A stretch of DNA of 13,887 bases from Pleurotus djamor (Eukaryota > Basidiomycota > Agaricomycetes > Agaricales > Pleurotaceae). Location of the stretch: assembly GCA_029747585.1 (NCBI GenBank), contig JAPEVF010001104.1, forward strand, positions 1 through 13,887, given 5' to 3'. Position 1 is the first letter of the stretch, and each line of letters starts with the position of its first letter. The position numbers and the translations under genes are program-made. The notes beneath the pieces were generated by a model, which was given only the letters and a program-made list of their open reading frames with translations, was not told where the DNA came from and did no database searches. Below, in pieces: positions 9,801-13,887 of the stretch.

Positions 9801-10134
9801 CAGCTTCCTGCAGTTGTTCTTGGATGAGCGAATTCAAACCGTGACCAAGATGACACCGGTCAACTTGGCACTTGTTATGGCCCCCAATTTGCTTCGATGC
9901 AACTCGGAATCGATGGCAGTGGTGTTTACCAATGCCCAGTGCGTATTCGTGTTTTTCTTTTCGTGTGTATTGGTTGACATATTTTGTAGGTTCGAGCAGA
10001 TCTTTGTGTACAATCTGTTGACGCATCTGAAAAGCGACGAAATCGACCCGGATTATGTCCCTGTGCATGGTCTCGGTGCCGTACCCACCACCCCTGCTCC
10101 CAAGGTTTCAAAATCACGTTCACGCCGACCATAG
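6843..10134 (+). CDS. RhoGAP with tandem WW and MyTH4 domains (Vilse/ARHGAP39-like)
   Basis: Predicted GTPase-activating protein for a Rho-family GTPase, 920 residues. Exons: 6843–7103, 7178–7242, 7307–7448, 7516–8320, 8377–8497, 8549–8696, 8754–9055, 9113–9338, 9391–9938 and 9990–10134; all phases join and introns are 51–74 nt. WW1 spans about 80–104 (Trp80, Trp101, VSWDPP; the aromatic pair is FF) and is split by intron 1. WW2 spans about 118–145 (EWWEL, YYY, TVWERP). A 300-residue Ser/Pro/Asn-rich disordered linker follows, with likely SP/TP phosphosites. The MyTH4 domain covers about 490–680 (LRDEIYCQVMKQ, GWQLLCVLLITFPPS, YLQSFI). The RhoGAP domain covers about 694–880: arginine finger Arg743 in GIFRVPG, LMKLWLRELCDPLVP, and NLALVMAPNLLR. 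The short tail ends KSRSRRP. The order WW-WW-MyTH4-RhoGAP is that of animal Vilse/ARHGAP39. There is an ATG at 6843 and another in frame at 6849. The GTPase target cannot be read from sequence. Confidence 0.93.
8511..8517. other. Unresolved base beside a homopolymer in RhoGAP intron 5
   Basis: The base at 8511 is n and is followed by a run of six C within intron 8498–8548. A similar n at 6831 precedes a run of T. Both suggest uncertain homopolymer lengths in the reads. Neither lies in a coding exon, but they warn that single-base indels elsewhere, for example at the noxR exon 6/7 junction, are possible. Confidence 0.7.
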
Positions 10135-10391
10135 ATATCATTGTCATATTCCCCTTTATGTTATACTCACCTACGATCTTTCTAATGTTGTTATATACCC
10201 GCCATTCTGTCATTCGTGGAGATCAACCTGACTGTTCATACCTGACTGTTCATGCTTATATTTATACTTCTGCCCATCTTTTTCTGGTTCACCTTGGTCC
10301 GATGTATATTTGTATGGCATAATAATACCCAAGGGACTCAGCAGCTATTATACTAGAGGATATACGTTAGAAGATGACTGTCGACTCGGAA
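10135..10391. other. Convergent 3' region between RhoGAP and Mtf2-like genes
   Basis: The two stop codons face each other 257 bases apart, so both 3' UTRs and poly(A) sites must lie here and may overlap on opposite strands. The sequence is AT-rich with several TATA/ATAAT-type words around 10255–10330, suitable as fungal polyadenylation elements on either strand, and holds a perfect 14-bp tandem duplication at 10226–10253. No separate terminator hairpin stands out. Confidence 0.6.
10226..10253. repeat. Perfect 14-bp tandem duplication
   Basis: The 14-mer ACCTGACTGTTCAT occurs twice with no gap (10226–10239 and 10240–10253). It lies about 90 bases after the RhoGAP stop codon. Nothing like an inserted element is left between or beside the copies, so a slippage or repair duplication is the simplest reading. 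Confidence 0.85.
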
Positions 10392-11685
10392 CTACTCCTT
10401 AGCAAACGTAGCTTTCTCCGAGCCTTTCTCGCCCCATGACCCAAAAGCCCATTCACCGTCTTCATGACCATCCACATCGGGCAGGGTTTTCCATGCATCC
10501 AATTTCGCCTTGCCTGTGCGTTTTCCCTCCCGTGTACCAGACTTGGCAAGTTGATCAATCTTCGTCAACATGTTCCACATCTCAGCACCGACGAGATCAT
10601 TGGCCTCAGTCCACGATCGTTGTCCGACGATGTCCCTGCGAACGATTTCCACCAGTTTTCGGGTTCGGCTATCGAACTCCACACCGTTAACCACCATTTC
10701 CTCCAATGCATCGTGGACGCCCTTTAAGTCTTTGAATTTCGACCAACGAGTCTCAATGAGTTCATTGTAGGCCTGGGTGGAGCAGCCGAACACGTAGGAA
10801 GCGATAGAGAGGTTGCGAGCGTAATGGAACATGGCTAGAGCGAGGTGCGGGTCGTGGTATTTGTCCCGGAATTCTCTCATAAGATGAGCAAGTATGTGAG
10901 GATATGTAGGGGGTTGCATGGGGTATCCTGGGTTCTTGCGCCAAGCAGCTTCGTAGCTTTGAGATTCACCAAAGACCTCTTCCATAGCCCATTCCAACAG
11001 CTGCTGGTCGGTGTCGCATAGGTTCATTGCCTCTTTCTTCTGGTCGAGCAATTCGTCAAACTCTGTCGTCCACTTCATCCTCCTCGAATGCCTCCGTAGC
11101 TTCCCAAACAGATCTCCCATTGCAGTAGCGTCATGTCCTACTCCGGTTTCGGTAGCGCGATCGGAGGGTTTCTTCGTTTTCTGTTTGTCAGAGACGGCAT
11201 TGAAGATCATGGCGAACATCTCGTCGAACGCGTTAATTTCGCGTGCTGTCATGGTTTGACGACGTGGCTTCCGCACTTCATTGCTATCTGCTGCGAAGTT
11301 TGTAGAGCGAAGGTTTCTAACAGAGGATGGGAGGAGAGGCGGCATCTCTTTGATATCGCTGAAGACATGATCCCAGACAGGGCCTTTGGAGTCGAAGATA
11401 GAGTCATTGATGGGCTTTTTCCTGATGAAAAGAATGAGTTCTAGAGATTCGACTCATACATGAAGAACCAAATACTCTTTGTCTCCAGTTGAGCTCGGAG
11501 GTGTTGATGGACCAGGCGCGGTCGTGTATCTCCTTAGCCGAGCACAGTTTTCATGGCGTCGAAACCAGACTGGGTGTTCTGCAGGAGTTCAGTCCAGCAA
11601 AAGTTGAACCAGGAAGTAGGAAGTCCTCACCATAAGCAATGGATGTCTGGCGGCTGAAGGGTCTCGTAAATTGTTGTCGGAGCAT
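10392..11685 (-). CDS. Mtf2-like mitochondrial protein with presequence
   Basis: Read on the minus strand as exons 11685–11631, 11578–11476 and 11421–10392 (395 residues). Donors GTGAGG and GTATTT, introns of 52 and 54 nt, and phases all fit. The first exon encodes MLRQQFTRPFSRQTSIAY: Arg-rich, Ser/Thr-rich and without acidic residues, a textbook mitochondrial presequence. The core at about residues 223–323 (LALAMFHYARNLSIASYVFG, AYNELIETRW, GVHDALEEMVVNGVEFD, TRKLVE) resembles, from memory, proteins annotated as Mtf2-like C-terminal domain in Agaricomycetes. Yeast Mtf2/Nam1 works with the mitochondrial RNA polymerase in RNA processing and translation. The C-terminus is Lys/Gly/Trp-rich and charged. 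A second in-frame ATG at 11742 would add 19 residues before the presequence. The gene is solid; the family call is moderate, and a helical-repeat (PPR-like) RNA-binding protein is the main alternative. Confidence 0.72.
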
Positions 11686-12794
11686 GGAAGCAAAAGTGCG
11701 GAAGCTTGTCACGTCGGCGTGACTGATCGTGATCGTCCCCATTTCCCTCTTGCTTCAAATTTTCAGGGCAGCACTCACGACCAACTCATGACTACCACAC
11801 GTCCGTCCTCAAGGCCTCATCCTCACGCTCTGGTTCCACAAAAATACGGGCTCATAAATACGGGCTGATGAACAAACGTCTGGAATGCCTTGCTCTTTAC
11901 TCGTTGGACTGCTCAAATTGGGCTCCAGAGCCTCACGGTTCGGCGAATATTTCCTCACTAAGTTGAACTCGATAGCAAACTGACGATTCCAAAAGCTCGC
12001 ATCCCAACCCAAGGAAACCTTAGAGCGTACTTGCCTATCCACCTCCTATGTCTTTTACCTGAAGCCTTGAAGCGCGACCCATAGGGACCAACGACGATAA
12101 TCCCTACTCCCGATCAGGTCGCAGTAGCGCGCTTTGATTGCTTCTCGTGCACCGATTGTCAAGGACGCCCCTTCCTTATTCTGTACTCATGTCGAAAAAG
12201 GGACCGACATAACTCCTACATCCCCATGCATCTGTCCTCAAACTAGACTGAAGTACGTGCCTTATCTTGGGCACACCAGTTAGCTCACATTAGCCTAACA
12301 GGCATAGTTCCCTATGGCGGCTCCTTTGCGTCATACTCAAAGGCCTCACTCGTACCGTGTAAATGCCCACTCGTCAGCGGCCAGTATAAAGGCAGGCACC
12401 TGCAAAACGGTGGTATTATTGGGGATACGAGCAACCCACTACTTTGCATGCTTCAAAAACTGGTGGCCTCGAAGGTCCTTTCCACGCTTGGCTTCCTCTC
12501 CCGACCTTCCTTTCCTTCCCACCTCACGGAAGCTAAGTGGGATCCACCCACTCTTGGCCGTTTGCTGGCCTCTCGATGGCGTAATGAACTCAAGTCGCCC
12601 TGAACGCAAGTCAGCACCCCTTGACATCGGCACTCATACAACGACTTAAAGGCTGCGAGCCCGACAAATGGAACGTTCGATCTCCTGGTTCCTATTGCTA
12701 CATACAAAGGGCAAAGCGACAAAACTACAAACGCCTATCGATACACTGGAGAAACTCTCAACTATTATAACGGATATAAATTACCGGAAATCGT
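11686..12794. other. Gene-free 1.1-kb stretch between two minus-strand genes
   Basis: No supportable gene on either strand. It should hold the promoter and 5' UTR of the Mtf2-like gene (right of 11685) and the 3' UTR of the transcription-factor gene (left of 12795). Open frames here (12314–12649 plus; 12439–12722 minus) have irregular composition and no domain. A TATAAA word on the plus strand at 12385–12390 and an imperfect 14-bp tandem repeat at 11842–11869 are the only visible marks. No tRNA arms, terminal inverted repeats or transposase remnants were seen. Confidence 0.5.
11842..11869. repeat. Imperfect 14-bp tandem duplication (13 of 14 identical)
   Basis: AAATACGGGCTCAT (11842–11855) is followed directly by AAATACGGGCTGAT (11856–11869), with one C/G difference. 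It lies upstream of the Mtf2-like gene, about 160–185 bases before its proposed start, so it could be a doubled promoter element or a neutral duplication. Confidence 0.8.
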
Positions 12795-13887
12795 TCACTG
12801 GCTTGGGAAGAAGCTCAGTAAGCCGTCCTCTTCACCAGTGTCGCCTTCGACCGCTCCCGGCCACGACGTGTCTAACCGAATTTTCATCAGCTCGTCCCAT
12901 AGTAACGTGGGTCCATTGTCAGACTTCTTCAAGAAACCACGGATGTGTCGAAGCCATTGCTTCACTATTCTGAACCTCGACTCTACCACAAGGTTATTTG
13001 GCGACTCGAACTCGAACGGCGGTAAGCCTTCCTGGTATGCCAACAAGGCCACCTGTCCTAACCAGTAGAACGGCAGGCCATAGGAAAAGAAAGGTGGCTC
13101 CTCGTTCGTTCCCTCCTTCCTTGGCGAGTCAGGGGACGCAAGCCAGCTCTGTAGCCAATTGTGGAGGCCGAATTGCAATCGCTTCACTCGCAACGAGTCG
13201 TCGGCAAAATCGGGCACATCCGACTTCGGGAGCCGGTTTTCCATGCAAATTGTGAAAACATGGTATAGAATAACGTGGGCGAGGATGAAGTGGGCGAATG
13301 GATTGAGGATAATGGGCGTGGGGTGTATCCGAGGCTCGCACATGAGACTCAGGGCTTTCGGCATGCTGGACCCAATCAACCGTGCGGTGGGATCGCCATA
13401 GGGGGAGGCAGATTGGAGAACCATTAACCACTCCTTTGCCGACGTCGCTCGCCAGAGTGCGTCTTCGCATGGGAGGTAGAGCTCTACCTCGCCAGGCAAG
13501 TACGAAGGAGGGAGGGCGAAGTAAATGCTGTGGGAGCAGTCATGAATGTAAGATATCAATAACGCCCTATAAATCAGGTCTGATTAGCTTTCAAGCATTT
13601 CAATGTCAACGAGGAGACTGACCGTTTGGTCATTTCATGTAGGGCCCATTGCCTCCACACGTCCTCAAGCGACGACTCGGAAAAGCTTGGCGGAATCCAC
13701 GACGTGTTCTTGTTCATCAAGTTTGAACGTCGAATCATCTGTTGCGATGTGGGTCAATTAACATCCGCGAGGAGATATCGGATGTTCGTACCATCACAAG
13801 CATTCCATGATAAATACTGGACGAAGCACGTTGGTCCAACCTCTGGTGAAATAGCCCAATCGTCTGCAACAAAACGACAGCCAGTAT
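12795..13887 (-). CDS. Fungal-specific transcription factor, middle-homology/C-terminal part (5' end outside window)
   Basis: Minus-strand exons 13887–13792, 13738–13623 and 13566–12795 encode the last 327 residues. Introns 13791–13739 and 13622–13567 have GTACGA and GTCAGT donors and proper acceptors, and the phases join. The translation matches the style of the fungal-specific transcription factor domain (Pfam Fungal_trans family). It has VLLQTIGLFH and YHGMLV helices, then WRQWALHEMTKRALLISYIHD. The hallmark HSIYFALPPSYLP, ELYLPCEDALW and SAKEW follow, then a long helical C-terminus ending SFFPSQ. The DNA-binding domain (Zn2Cys6 or C2H2) would lie beyond the right edge, so its class cannot be told. 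The first segment at 13887–13865 is read as coding, although ttgttgcag there could also be an intron acceptor. Nuclear regulator; target genes unknown. Confidence 0.85.

Noticed and set aside
12314..12722. Plus- and minus-strand frames of about 90–110 codons in the right-hand gap
   Set aside because: Overlapping in opposite directions, irregular composition and no domain. I cannot support either as a gene.
13129..13470. 113-codon minus-strand frame and plus-strand frames over the right-edge gene
   Set aside because: The 254-codon frame on the minus strand has the fungal transcription-factor signatures and clean splice joins; the others overlap it in wrong frames.
1..13887. Biosynthetic gene cluster, mobile element or viral remnant
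   Set aside because: There is a transcription factor and a dehydrogenase-like gene, but no backbone synthase, transporter pair, transposase, integrase or terminal repeats. The genes look like ordinary fungal housekeeping and signalling genes.
1..13887. tRNA, rRNA or CRISPR array
   Set aside because: No cloverleaf with a TTCGA-type arm, no rRNA-like stretch and no regularly spaced repeats were seen on either strand.

Overview
The window looks like nuclear DNA of a filamentous fungus, most likely an Agaricomycete (Basidiomycota). The genes are split by many short GT–AG introns, mostly 51–79 nt. The gene content also fits: a fungal NoxR-type NADPH oxidase regulator, an Mtf2-like mitochondrial protein and a fungal-specific transcription-factor domain. 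No bacterial operon structure, rRNA, tRNA, CRISPR array or intact transposon is visible. Exon joins below were worked out by hand from splice signals, reading phase and protein similarity, without transcript data.

Layout. 1–1153 (+): C-terminal end of a Drs2-type P4-ATPase lipid flippase, cut by the left edge. 2200–4229 (+): noxR, the fungal p67phox-like activator of NADPH oxidases (TPR, activation segment, low-complexity linker, C-terminal PB1). 5137–6199 (+): a 6-phosphogluconate-dehydrogenase-like protein with an NAD(P)-binding Rossmann domain and a DUF1932-type C-terminus. 6843–10134 (+): a 920-residue WW-WW-MyTH4-RhoGAP protein with the architecture of animal Vilse/ARHGAP39. 11685–10392 (−): an Mtf2-like protein with a probable mitochondrial presequence, convergent with the RhoGAP gene. 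13887–12795 (−): C-terminal part of a fungal-specific transcription factor, cut by the right edge.

Three of the six genes belong to machinery for polarised growth and small GTPases. Drs2-type flippases act in trans-Golgi and endosomal trafficking and membrane asymmetry. NoxR binds GTP-Rac to switch on NADPH oxidase. The RhoGAP would switch off a Rho/Rac/Cdc42 GTPase. Any functional link between these neighbours is inference; in a fungal genome adjacency alone is weak evidence.

The points most worth a second look are the Vilse-like RhoGAP in a fungus, the unusual exon 6/7 junction of noxR (a candidate GC–AG intron, or a sequence error), the two in-frame starts of the Mtf2-like gene, two independent 14-bp tandem duplications between genes, and the 1.1-kb gene-free stretch at 11686–12794. 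No clearly new multi-gene system was found.
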